In this document: positions 32,078 to 42,179 of the stretch, piece after piece
Layout of the letters: every line of letters begins with the position of its first letter
How positions within the stretch are numbered: the stretch's first letter is position 1
From: Pyrenochaeta sp. MPI-SDFR-AT-0127
Lineage: Eukaryota > Ascomycota > Dothideomycetes > Pleosporales > Cucurbitariaceae
NCBI GenBank assembly: GCA_020747015.1
Contig: JAGTJM010000005.1
Location: 992,001 to 1,056,000, forward strand
Direction of reading: 5' to 3'
Length of the DNA: 64,000 nucleotides
Notes under the pieces: generated by a model
What the model was told of the DNA's origin: nothing
Seen by the model: only the letters and a program-made list of their open reading frames with translations
Databases searched by the model: none
Position numbers and translations under genes: made by a program

Positions 32078-32797
32078 TCACGCTGGGCGAAATCTCCAGT
32101 CGTCCCAATCCTCCTCATCTGATTCACTCTCGTCATCTTCTTCGACTTGTGAGGCAATAGGCGCAATGTTCGCTGCCTCTGCCGGCGGCACAGCTTTTGA
32201 TCGCAGTGCCTCTCGTTGTTCGCGTAATCGCTTTACTCGCTCTTCCAAACCCTCCATCTCCTCGAATTCATCCTCCAACGCTCGTGCGGCATCCTCCTTT
32301 TCGCCTTCCATTTCTTCATCCTTTTTCGCTCGTTGTGCACTCTGCTCCTCTCGTGCCTGTGCGGCGATTTCAGCGGCAGTCATGGGTGCGGCTTCTATGA
32401 CTGCGCCCGAGTATGTGGTAGGCTGGGGTTGAGTGGGCTTTTCTCGGCTCATTTCGTCCATGAACGCGTCAAGTTCTGCTTCAGCCGAGGCATCGAGTGG
32501 AGGACGAGCAGGTTCTTGAGCTTGTGAAGGGATGGTCTCTTGTATTGAATCGCTCTCCTGTCCTATGGTCGTTCTTTCCTCGTCATCATCCTGCGCTGCT
32601 CCAGCATCGAAAAACCCGGCCGGAACCCCAGCCGCTTCTTCCGTCCGTGTACGTTTTCTTTCTTCCAAAGAATCCTCCGTCGCCTTCCTTTTTTTCGAAA
32701 TGGGTACTGCTGCAGGAGCTGCAGATTGCTTCTGTGGTCCTTTTGCTTGTTGCCTTGCTGCTCGCTGCTGGCGCAGCAAAGTGCGTGCGTCCGCCAT
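32078..32797 (-). CDS. CCDC16/ZNF830-like coiled-coil protein
   Basis: Probable nuclear protein of the group related to human ZNF830 (CCDC16), a factor tied to pre-mRNA splicing. The frame opens upstream at 32995 but the start at 32797 (MADARTLLRQQRAARQQ) is chosen: it matches the family's short N-terminus and the codons before it look like promoter DNA. Product 239 residues, intronless. The middle bears KKRKATEDSLEERKRTR, a nuclear signal, then the family-typical VPAGFFDAG. An acidic linker leads to a coiled coil (about 150-205) of the pattern ALEDEFEEMEGLEERVKRLREQ in short segments, and an acidic tail ending WDDWRFRPA. The zinc finger of animal ZNF830 is not visible here. Assignment rests on the GFFD motif and layout. 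Confidence 0.7.
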   Translation of the reverse strand: MADARTLLRQQRAARQQAKGPQKQSAAPAAVPISKKRKATEDSLEERKRTRTEEAAGVPAGFFDAGAAQDDDEERTTIGQESDSIQETIPSQAQEPARPPLDASAEAELDAFMDEMSREKPTQPQPTTYSGAVIEAAPMTAAEIAAQAREEQSAQRAKKDEEMEGEKEDAARALEDEFEEMEGLEERVKRLREQREALRSKAVPPAEAANIAPIASQVEEDDESESDEEDWDDWRFRPA

Positions 32798-33447
32798 GAT
32801 GGTGTAGAGAGAGTGCGACGTGTCTTGGGGACCTGAGCAGCGTGCTGTTCTTTTGTTTTGGCGTATATATCGGTTAGGAGAAGGAGTGTGGCTTGAGCTG
32901 CAGAATAGCTTCAGATGCGCCAACGGGCCGTCCATAGCTCGCAAGTGGCCAGGATTACGGATGCCAAGACTTCGGCAATTTGAACGGCGGGTCAAAGCTT
33001 CACCTCCTCACTGGCACCACTCTCTCCCACACCACACCACACATTGCGGCTCCCCCTCCATCGCCACCACCTCTCACTCTCTCTTTTTGCAGCGCGCCTT
33101 TGTGACGCATACACTCGAAGCGCCCTTTTCACTTGACGCGCTCAGCCATCGCCCGGCGGCAGTTCTTCGCAGTAGGAAAGTTGTCGCGCGACAGGCAGCT
33201 GCCACTCCGACTCTCGGCAGGCGCACAGCGCATCGCACCTCCTTAATCTGAGGGGCGTGGTAGGAGCACTTCGTCTGCTTGATATCTAGTTAGAAGCTGG
33301 TCTCGACGGTTTGTCCGTTTGTCTGCACAGCAGCTGTGAGACTGGCTTGGGGCTTTTCCGTAGAGACGTTCTTGAATCCTGTTGCGCGCATAGCATAAGC
33401 TACATACGTGGTTGCATATTGAGCCCTTTCCCTCGTGTCCTACAATC
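32798..33447. promoter_or_regulatory. Divergent promoter, CCDC16-like gene / BYE1
   Basis: 650 bp between start codons. Contains a CACCACAC-rich stretch (33016-33050) and CT-rich runs near 33060-33090. No clear TATA box. Confidence 0.55.
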
Positions 33448-36159
33448 ATGTCCGGTAAGCAGACACCACCAGCACGCGTCCAGTCCCCGCAACCGCGCGC
33501 CCCTCACAACACAACAACGCGCGCAGCCGCCCTCAAGCCTGGCACTGAAGCTGACATTCGCGCCGCAGAGGATATACGCCGCTCCGGTCGCGCCAACAAA
33601 GGCCACCACACCAAGAACCAAGAACCCGTTGACGAGCCCTCACCGGCTCCCAAGTCAAAGCCACCGCCAAAGGCCGAGAAGAAGAAGCAACCCAAGGGCC
33701 AAACTGCGCGCGCCCAGTCCACACAGTCCGCCGAACAAGAGGAGGAAGAGGAAGAAGATGCCATTATTCGCTGTGTTTGTGGCGACCAGCGCGACATTCG
33801 TGGGCGCCAAATGATATGTTGCGATACGTGCCTGGCCTGGCAGCACAACAAGTGCTTGGGGCTACCCGAGGGTGACTACTGGGAAGGCAAAGACTACTAC
33901 TGCGAGCAATGCAAGCCGCAGGACCACCAAGAGCTACTCGCCGCCATGGAGAGGGGGGAGAAACCCTGGGCACGTAAGAAGGGCTCCAAGCCAAAGGCTC
34001 GCGCTAGCGATGTCAAGCAGGATGCCGCAACCGAACAAGAGAAGACGCCCCAAGAGTCGGATACGCCCACACAATCGGCAACTCAGGCCACGGCCAAAGC
34101 GCAGACACCTACCCCCGCCCCAGTCTCGGCGCAGACCAATGATGCTTCTAACGGCCACGCAGATGCAAAGGTACGACCCATGTGTATCCGTGATACCGTT
34201 GATGCTAACATTATCCCTCAGGGCAACAAGAGTCAGCCACAGTCACCTGTAGGCGAGAAACGCCGCCATGAACCTACTGCAGAAAAGGCCAATGCGAGCA
34301 AGAAGCGAAGAAAGTCCAGCCATCCGGAAAGCAAGGTTTCCACACAAAGTGCTCCGGCTGGAGACATTGAGGCTCTTCCTCAACTGCAGAAGCTTCTCGC
34401 AGAAAGCCTCCGGGATACCCTCGCACCATTGATCACCCTAGCCTCTGACGCAAGAGGCTACCGTATCCCCGATGGGCAAACTGCGAAGTCATTGGCCACT
34501 CGCATCGCATTGCAAATCAGCAATGCCGCACTCAGCCACTGCGGTGAGCCAACTGGTAGAGAGTCGCCATACTCGTCCAAGTTACGCGCCATCATTTTCA
34601 ACGTCAAGAAGAATGCAGTCCTCGTTGATCAGCTTCTGTCCGGAAGCTTGAAAGCACCTGACTTTGTCGCTATGGAGGCCGAGGAAATGGCAAGCGAAGA
34701 CAAACAACGCGAATATGCGGCCATGAGAGAAGCAGCTGAGAAGCAGATGATTTTGACTGAAGAAGCTGGGCCCCGCATGCGTAAGACACACAAGGGCGAG
34801 GAACTAGTGGGCGAGGATAATTACGACAACCAGGAGTTCAAGCAGCCTAATTTGCGCGAAAGAGAGAGCGTGGATGAAACGGCAATGCAGTCACCCATTG
34901 CCAATCGCCCACCAGGAAGCCCAGACGCAGCACGTGGGCCCCTCTCTGTAGATACTTCTGGCGCTCAAACTGACAGTGGACGGCGACCCTCAACCAACTT
35001 TGACATCAACTCGGTATTTGACAAGGTTCGCTCACCTCAGCATGACCAGCAAGCATTCCTACAGCGTCGTCAAAGTTCAATGCAGATGCACGAAAAGCCA
35101 GCGGCTCCCGTAGATGATGCGGACGTAGATCGGCTGCTCAAGGATGAAGACAATGATGTTGAAATGTCAGGGTACTCATCAGACCCCTCTGTCTGCTGGC
35201 AAGGGTCTATTAGCATGCAGTCTATGGAGCCATTTGACGCCGTCGCTCGATTTGTCGCAGGCGGTGACTTCGGCCAAGTAATTCCATGGGACAAGCTGCT
35301 ATCGACTTCGCTGTCTGTGCAGGGACGGATAGAGAGCTCAAAGGGAGACGACTACATCCGAGGCATAGGACATACAGAAAGCCATGATGTTGCTATCCTT
35401 GCGGTTAGTCCGGTCACAACCGAGGGCCGTGCGGTCATGGATCATCTCTACAATTACTTCCATTCCCGAGGCCGGTGGGGTGTTGTGCCTGTGGACGGCT
35501 TCGGCAACGATGTCATGCGGGACCTGTATGTGATTCCGATCGAGGCGGGTGGCAGCAACCTTCCGCCATTTATCGACATGCTTGAGTACTGCACTATTGA
35601 GACACCTCGCAAGGAGCACATGATGCTGCTCGCCCTCATCGCCAAACTTCCGGAAGCCAAGCCTCAGCTTCCTGCGACTCAACATTTCGAACGATATCCT
35701 GCCCAGGAGGTTGTTGTTGGCCAAGTTGCCCAGCCTGCGTCGACACCTAACCACCCAACAAATGGACCGAGCCCGTCACCGGTAACGAATCCTCATGGCC
35801 CACAGTTTTCTCCTGTTGGTGCTGCCTTTCCCCAAGGGCAGTATGGAAATCCATATGCACAGCCGCCAGCGAATACTGGACCACAACAGCTACCAATACC
35901 AGCCAATGCGCCGCCACACCACCAGATACCGAGGGCGCTTGAGATTCTGGGACCCTACATTGACGCCCCTGTTATCATCCAAATCCTCAATTCCAACTTA
36001 TCTCAGAACCAAGCTGTTTCAGAGCTGCAGATGATAAATTTACGGCACATTGTTGAAAGCATCCCCGAAGCACGAACAAATATATCTGTATTGACAGATC
36101 ACCTACGGCAGAAGTCTGAGGCGAATGGACAGTATCAGAACCAGCCGCCTGGAAATTAA
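33448..36159 (+). CDS. BYE1: Transcription factor BYE1 (PHD, TFIIS-central and SPOC domains)
   Basis: Chromatin-linked RNA polymerase II regulator. The start at 33448 (MSGKQTPPARV) is chosen over an upstream in-frame ATG at 33412. Exons 33448-34170 and 34222-36159, 886 residues. Domains in order: basic N-terminus; PHD finger (about 106-157), Cys4-His-Cys3, with CVCGDQRDIRGRQMICCDTC; a low-complexity Lys/Ala/Gln linker with a nuclear signal (KKRRKSS); the TFIIS central domain (about 300-430) with LRAIIFNVKKNAVLVDQLLSG; and a SPOC domain (about 563-718) starting VCWQGSISM. The C-terminus is Pro/Gln-rich and ends in a helical segment. This order matches yeast Bye1, which reads H3K4 methylation. 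The 51-bp intron is in frame and could be retained, adding 17 residues. Confidence 0.92.
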   Translation: MSGKQTPPARVQSPQPRAPHNTTTRAAALKPGTEADIRAAEDIRRSGRANKGHHTKNQEPVDEPSPAPKSKPPPKAEKKKQPKGQTARAQSTQSAEQEEEEEEDAIIRCVCGDQRDIRGRQMICCDTCLAWQHNKCLGLPEGDYWEGKDYYCEQCKPQDHQELLAAMERGEKPWARKKGSKPKARASDVKQDAATEQEKTPQESDTPTQSATQATAKAQTPTPAPVSAQTNDASNGHADAKVRPMCIRDTVDANIIPQGNKSQPQSPVGEKRRHEPTAEKANASKKRRKSSHPESKVSTQSAPAGDIEALPQLQKLLAESLRDTLAPLITLASDARGYRIPDGQTAKSLATRIALQISNAALSHCGEPTGRESPYSSKLRAIIFNVKKNAVLVDQLLSGSLKAPDFVAMEAEEMASEDKQREYAAMREAAEKQMILTEEAGPRMRKTHKGEELVGEDNYDNQEFKQPNLRERESVDETAMQSPIANRPPGSPDAARGPLSVDTSGAQTDSGRRPSTNFDINSVFDKVRSPQHDQQAFLQRRQSSMQMHEKPAAPVDDADVDRLLKDEDNDVEMSGYSSDPSVCWQGSISMQSMEPFDAVARFVAGGDFGQVIPWDKLLSTSLSVQGRIESSKGDDYIRGIGHTESHDVAILAVSPVTTEGRAVMDHLYNYFHSRGRWGVVPVDGFGNDVMRDLYVIPIEAGGSNLPPFIDMLEYCTIETPRKEHMMLLALIAKLPEAKPQLPATQHFERYPAQEVVVGQVAQPASTPNHPTNGPSPSPVTNPHGPQFSPVGAAFPQGQYGNPYAQPPANTGPQQLPIPANAPPHHQIPRALEILGPYIDAPVIIQILNSNLSQNQAVSELQMINLRHIVESIPEARTNISVLTDHLRQKSEANGQYQNQPPGN
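34171..34221 (+). other. Intron in BYE1 (in frame)
   Basis: GTACGA donor, GATGCTAACA branch and CCTCAG acceptor; 51 bp without a stop. Confidence 0.7.
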
Positions 36160-37104
36160 GAATGGTAACCAAAAGGATCATGATGGTTAACGTTGGCGTT
36201 CACGGCGCTTCGGAAATACTTGTTGCTGGTGGAAGAACATGGGTGGAATGACTGTTTTGTTTTCTTCTGATACCCACACGCGGAACAGCCTGCTAGGGGG
36301 CGCGTTGGGAAGGCTTCTCTTTTTCGTGCTATCTTCTCTTCTTTTTCCACTACTACTTCTTCATCCTCTTCTTCCAAATTACTATTGCTTTACACTGGAA
36401 TTCTTCGTACACAACAATGGACACGTTATGTCATGTTCACAAATATCTTGCCACACAAAGGTTTGCACTGTGGAATCGGCGCTTGTTCGGCTCATGCAAA
36501 GATGTCCCAGGACAGCCGTAATCCACACTTGCAAACCCCACTTTCCCATCTCAGTAATACCACTCACCCCCTGTTACATATCATGGGCGATTAAGAATCG
36601 GCTCAGCTTCGGCCCAGCCATTCGTGCATGTCCTCCCAGGTTCCCCGCAGTCAACCACACTCTTTGAGACGCCCCAGCGTGGACAGATATGCAGCCCTCC
36701 TGCCCTTGCTCCCCCGCCGCATCCACTACAATCAACGCATCCTGACAACCTTCCCGATCTGGAGGGTGTGTTTTCTCAAACATGCCAAGACTGCTTCGAG
36801 TGTGGACGGGGACCATGAGTTTTCCACCAAGAAAGCATGGCGTCTGGCAGGGACAACGGGTTTCTCTACACCCGAGACTACGAGTCCCGCAACTCTGACA
36901 AGTTGATGTACTACGTCCATAGCCTTCTCGGAACTGGTCGCCGGGCTCCTCAGAGCTGGGGGGTAGAGTCTAATCTCCGTGTTGATAGGTAGAAGTACTT
37001 TGACTCTCGGGACCATGAGTTTCCACAGTCATCGATGGAGAAATGACTAAACTTGCCTGATGCGGATAGTTACACGAAGGCGGGTACTTTGAAATGCGGG
37101 GGGC

Positions 37105-37190
37105 GAAGTCATGTCGTGTATACCTAAGGAGCACGAGTTATCGACGGTGCTGAAGAAAGTTCCCGGATTAGGAAGGTTGGCACTTTTTGC
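37105..37190. repeat. Degenerate direct repeat, copy 1
   Basis: Pairs with 37384-37467: GTCATGTC, GTTATCGAC.GTGCT and GGATT.GGAAGGTTG are shared in the same order. Confidence 0.6.
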
Positions 37191-37383
37191 CTACGACTGT
37201 TCGTTGGCGCTGGATTCGAGTGAATATTAGTATACATGATAAAATTGTTTTGGTGTGTTGATATTTTGGTGCCGGTAGTTTGGAATTGTATGCTTGGTTT
37301 GTATAATCATCGGTTGTTGAATGTTGCGGGTTTGCTGGACACAGGTAGTCTATAAATAAAAAAAGGGTTGCAAATGCACGGTG

Positions 37384-37467
37384 CCGTCATGTCATGCATG
37401 GCTCATGTGCAGGCAGTTATCGACAGTGCTAATGGAAATTGCTGGATTGGGAAGGTTGACTTTTTAC
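37384..37467. repeat. Degenerate direct repeat, copy 2
   Basis: Second copy of the 37105-37190 repeat, in the same orientation, about 280 bp downstream. Confidence 0.6.
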
Positions 37468-37607
37468 CAGTAATTTTCCCTGAAGCTGGTATGTATCTTG
37501 TCTGTATAGGGCTACCTGTTACTTGTAGACATTGCTAATCAGGAAATACATGCTTGGATAGCGCTTTAGCCTGGCCAATTTTTGTATTGAATGTTGTAGC
37601 CTAAAGC

Positions 37608-37632
37608 ACAAGAAGCTTCTGAAGCTTCTTGT
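37608..37632. repeat. Perfect inverted repeat, 12-bp arms
   Basis: ACAAGAAGCTTC, one T, then its exact complement. The GAA/TTC alternation looks like heat-shock elements but with one-base instead of two-base central spacing. Confidence 0.8.
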
Positions 37633-39239
37633 TAAGATGCGATGCGCGGTGCGTGCAACTGGGCTCTGGCTATAGGAGGCAATGGATGGGGTAGAACAGT
37701 CAATCATCAAAGACCCAGTGATAAATTTGCGTTTTGACAGAGCTTCACATTAGGTCCTGCCTTGCCGTGTATGGTTTAGTCAGCCGCGCTATGTGATCTC
37801 GCGATGTTGTGAGCCCTCAGCCTCTGTCGATTCGTCTTTTCAGACACCTCGTCCCTCGCCAACCCCAGGCGATACCCTTCGATATGCTATCAAAATGGCG
37901 TGAATGCGCTTATTCAGAAAGTAGTCCATGTGCCTCGGCACGCTAATTTGCAGATGTTGGTGGGCGCGGCTCAGTGACCGGTCAGCTCGAAGCTAACCAA
38001 GATAGATACCGGTCTCACGATGCAACTACTTCCTTCAAACAGTCGTCTCAACGGCATTTATTAATCTATCGTATTCACAAATGAGATGTGATGAATGCCC
38101 ATCTCTAACCTTCGCCCTGCCAACATTGCGATCAGCACACCTTCGACACCAACGTCTCCTATCTCGCGGGAAACCCCACCCTGATTGAGATCTTCACCAA
38201 AGGCTTGTCTGGCGTCATCACTTAAATCAAGACTACTGCATCATGTTTCGGGGCACGTGGCATTCGAACGAGACGCACCAGGCAGCCGCCGGTTTTTCGG
38301 GCTTCCTTTCCTGTCGCAATACCTATGCATCAGCAATAACGTCTCGTGTTACAAATGAGTATGCGACGATATCGATCCTACGGGACGCCTGAATAGTGAA
38401 CCTCAGGACACAGTCACGGAATGTGGTTGCAGAAAGACACTCTCTTTATCAATGTTTGGCACGTCACAGCTCGAATGTTGGCCTTCAACCTCTGGCGTGT
38501 CAACAAGTCAGTTTACAGACACAATCTCCACATCGCGATCTCCGATCATATTCTTCTTTGAACGGTCCCAGTTTTCACGTCGCTTATCAGGAAGCTTTTC
38601 TATTTCAATCCTTGGTCTGGACCACGCTACCCCTGGTAGATCAAGCCACAGTAGCTTAGCGTCATCCTCCGGGCCTGTCCGCCCTGAATCGCACCACTCA
38701 ACACCACGAATCTGTCTTTTGGCAGAAAGCCACGCGCACTTTTCCTAGCTGGACGATGTTAATGGACCACTTCGGCATTCAAGCAACAAGGCGGCGCGTG
38801 TGCAAGGCTGCGATATTCCCCAGGGCTAAGCGCGCACTAGCCGGATATGACACTTTCTAGTTGATGTCAAAGACGCGTACCTGCAGGAGTGGCTTTGGGC
38901 TTGCCCTTCTACGGTTGATGGCTATATCAAATTGCTCCTTCCGGTGAAGGGGATAAGCCTAGATTGAATCATGGCCTTTTATGGCTTGCATCTGTCGGCT
39001 GAAGGGTCGCCATGAACCAGGCACCGCTTCGCCCATGTGATGAGTGGCACCCTTTGAGGCTGGGACCGGAGTGTCCAGGGGCCCAATGATAAAACTATGT
39101 CAACTGCCCACTCACGCTCGTTTCTGTTTTCTTAACGACTTCTTCAGTTTGTTCACCGGATTCGTAGATCCTATTCTACTGACACTCGCTTTTTCCTACT
39201 CATTTACCCTAGTCACTCTTTATACTAGTAATACACGAA

Positions 39240-42179
39240 ATGCCTTCCTCTTCACTCATTCTAGGGGTTGGCGCTGTCCTCTCCGCCCTCTCATCTACTG
39301 CCTTTGCTGCCAAGTATCAGGTACAAGACAGCTACAACGGAGCTAATTGGCTCGAGGGATTCAAATTTGAGACATATGATCTGAACAATGGCTTTGTCAA
39401 CTATCTTGACGAAACTAATGCAAAGACCAAGGGGCTCTACGCGGTGTCGGGCACAGATGTCCTGTTCGGTGTTGATTCCACGGAAACCCTCGACTACAAG
39501 AAGACGCCAGGCCGCAAGAGTGTTCGTCTTGAAGGAAGGAAAGACTACAACAAAGGTCTTTTCATCATCGATATCAAGAGGATGCCGGGTGTCTGCGGTA
39601 TGTGGCCGGCTTTCTGGTCGCTCGGCCGCGAGCCATGGCCTGTAAGTAATGCACATCTGGAAACTGTGTGGCACAGTCACTGACCGAGTTTTGATACACA
39701 GGTAAAGGGTGAGATTGACATCATCGAGGGCGTCAATTCGAACCAAGTGAACAAGATGGTCCTTCATACCGACACGCAATGCAAGGTCAGTGGTCTCGGC
39801 CAGTCAGGAGCACAAGCTGGTAGGGATTGCGCTCTTGATACGGCGGGAGCAGCAGGCTGTGACGTGAACGATGTCCGTACCAACTCATTCGGTCCCGGCT
39901 TCAATGCCAATAACGGTGGTCACTATGCAATGGAATGGGACAACGATGCTATCAAGGTCTGGTTCTTTCCCCGGGGCACCGCACCCGCCACTGTCACCTC
40001 CACCGAACCCGACACCAGCCTGTTTGGACTCCCAGCTGCCAACTTCCAGGGTGACTGCGACATCGAGAAGCGCTTCAAGGACCAGAGGTTCATCTTCACC
40101 AACAACTTCTGTGGAGATTGGGCAGGTAATGCGTACGCTCAATCCGGGTGCCCTATGGGCACAGATGCGAACGGCCAGGCCCTAGACGCCATGCAATCTT
40201 GCAAGAAGTACGTTGCTGAAAACCCAAGAGCTTTTGCAGGCCAATACTGGCAAGTCGGCTCCTTCAAGACATACCAAAAGAAGGCGGTGGTCAGCTCGTC
40301 TTCGGTAGCTCAGTCATCCACTCGCCTGTCTAGTAGCACTGTCCGATCTGCTAGCAGCACTCGCGTCAGCAGCTCCTCTGCTAGGTCTTCCAGCACTCGT
40401 GCTTCTAGCACTCATCTCAGCAGCTCTTCCGTCCGATCTTCCAGCGTCCGTGCCTCAAGCACCCATGTCAGCAGTTCATCTGTCAGATCTTCTAGCATCC
40501 GCGCTTCAAGCACTCGGGTCAGCAGCTCTTCTGCCCAGTCTTCCAGCATCCACGCGTCTAGCACACCCGCCCGCTCCTCCAGAGTTCGATCTTCAAGCAC
40601 CCGCTCCTCCAGCGTCCATGCGTCAAGCTCTCCTATCCGCAGCTCTTCTGTTCACGTCTCGAGCTCGGTCCATGTTTCCAGCAGCGTAGCTCACGCCTCC
40701 AGCACTCCGGTGCAAAGTTCCAGCTCCATCCATGTGTCTGCCAGCTCTTCAGTGCATGCCTCAGTTAGCTCATCTGTCGCGCACGTTTTATCCTCCGTCC
40801 ATATCTCGGTTAGCTCTGGCACCGCTTCCACGTTGTCCTACGCGCATGGTTCTGTCAGCTCCTCTGCCGTGTATCCTGCTTCATCGCCTTACGGTAGCTC
40901 TGTTGTCTACCCATCTGGTGCATCATCAGACGTTGTCTACCCCTCTGGTGCGTCTTCTGATGTTGTTTACCCATCCGGTTCAACTTCCGATATTGTTTAC
41001 CCATCTGGAGGAGCTTCTTACGTCGTTTATCCTTCTGGAACGTCATCCCATGGTGTTTACCCTACAAGCTCATCTGTTCCATACTACCCAGGCGAGCACG
41101 ACGGCAACCAGGCCTACCCGGACACAGATTACCCTGCTGCTTCTCCCACGCCTGGTTACCCTGTCTACGAAGACTCCTATCCAGGATACGGCAGCCTTAC
41201 CAAGAGCACTCCCAGTACCACTCCCAGCGCGAAACCAGGCTACGGTAACCCTGGTTACCCAGTCTATCCTGACTCCGAGAGCTCTGCTCCCGTATATGGT
41301 GATTACCCAGTCTACCCAAGCAAGTCCGTCCATGACGACTACGGTTACCTCCCAGACTTCACGCCCGTCTCTCCTATTTACCCTGGTGTCACGAGCAAGC
41401 CATCATATGGTAATGACTACGATTCCTACCCTGAGGGCTCGAAGACGACCATCACCACGACGTACACCACTGCTTACGTAGATGTATGTGAAACCGGATA
41501 CACTACCATTACAACCACTTATGCAGTGACCTACTGCCCGACCACCACACCGGCCGCATATCCGACCCCGGGTTCTGACTACCCCGTCTACCCTCCTCCA
41601 GGTTTCGAGATCACCACCAAGGTCTGCAACAAGGGCTGCGGCGAGGGTCCCAAGACCGTCACCGTTACTGTTCCATGCAGCAAGTGCGGCGAATACCCGA
41701 CTGAAGAAACCGGCAAGCTCACGACCCCTGTCCCAGCCTACCCAACCAAGCCTGCCTATGGCAATGACAACGAGGACCACGTTATCACGACAAAAGTCTA
41801 CCACACCAGGATCATCACGCTTAGCAAGATCGCTGTCCCTGAGAGCGAATACTACGCCCAGCATCCCTCTTCTGTTGTGTATGGGGATGATAAGCCAACC
41901 AAGCCTACATATGGCGCTGACAAGCCCACCGAGCCTACTTACGGAGCAGAGAAGCCCAACAAGCCTGTCGAGACCCCTGTTGTTGACAAGCCGGGCAAGC
42001 CTGTGTCCCCAACCGGTGTATATCCAGCAACGAACGGTACTCTTAGCTACGGCACTGGTTACGCGAACCCATCCGCCAGCAAGACTACTTATGGTGCGCC
42101 TCAGTTCACTGGCGCGGCTTCGAGCTTCAAGGCTGGTGGCGTGGTTGCCGTTGCTGCTTTCGCAGCGCTGTTGTTTTAA
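39240..42179 (+). CDS. GH16 endo-beta-glucanase with repetitive stalk and GPI signal
   Basis: Cell-wall or secreted beta-1,3(4)-glucanase of glycoside hydrolase family 16. Exons 39240-39641 and 39702-42179 join over a 60-bp intron; 959 residues. Residues 1-23 are a signal peptide. The catalytic domain runs to about 325; its motif VKGEIDIIEG opens exon 2, with Glu138 as nucleophile and Glu143 as acid/base. GMWPAFWSLG and a Cys-rich C-terminal part of the domain fit. Residues about 331-518 are a Ser-rich repeat (units like SSSVRSSSIRASSTHV), about 536-588 hold five VYPSG repeats, then Tyr/Pro-rich and Thr/Cys segments with YTTAYVDVC. The hydrophobic end (KAGGVVAVAAFAALLF) after small residues is a GPI-anchor signal. 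I infer a wall-anchored enzyme on a long O-mannosylated stalk. Confidence 0.93.
39642..39701 (+). other. Intron in GH16 gene
   Basis: GTAAGT donor and TACACAG acceptor, phase 0, immediately before the catalytic K-G-E-I-D-I-I-E-G motif. Confidence 0.92.
40290..40850 (+). repeat. Ser-rich coding tandem repeats
   Basis: Imperfect units of about 36-45 bp encoding SSS.R.SS.RASST.VSS; phase-matched in the GH16 gene. Confidence 0.85.
40905..41060 (+). repeat. VYPSG coding tandem repeats
   Basis: Five imperfect 30-bp units encoding VVYPSGASSD-like decapeptides within the GH16 stalk. Confidence 0.88.

Larger units (their letters stand above)
36160..39239. other. Long gene-poor region
   Basis: 3.1 kb between BYE1 and the GH16 gene. 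No frame with a domain or consistent codon use. It holds degenerate direct repeats (36808-37470), a perfect 25-bp palindrome-like repeat at 37608-37632 and, toward 39200, the GH16 promoter. Peptide-like fragments near 38130-38225 and 38420-38560 could be gene relics but match nothing I know. Confidence 0.5.

Noticed and set aside
33504..34158. Minus-strand frames over the start of BYE1
   Set aside because: Shadows of the Lys/Pro/Glu-rich N-terminus and PHD region.
38130..38225. Peptide-like fragment (FDTNVSYLAGNPTLIEIFTK) as an enzyme relic
   Set aside because: Reads like protein but I cannot tie it to a family, and the frame is short with stops on both sides.
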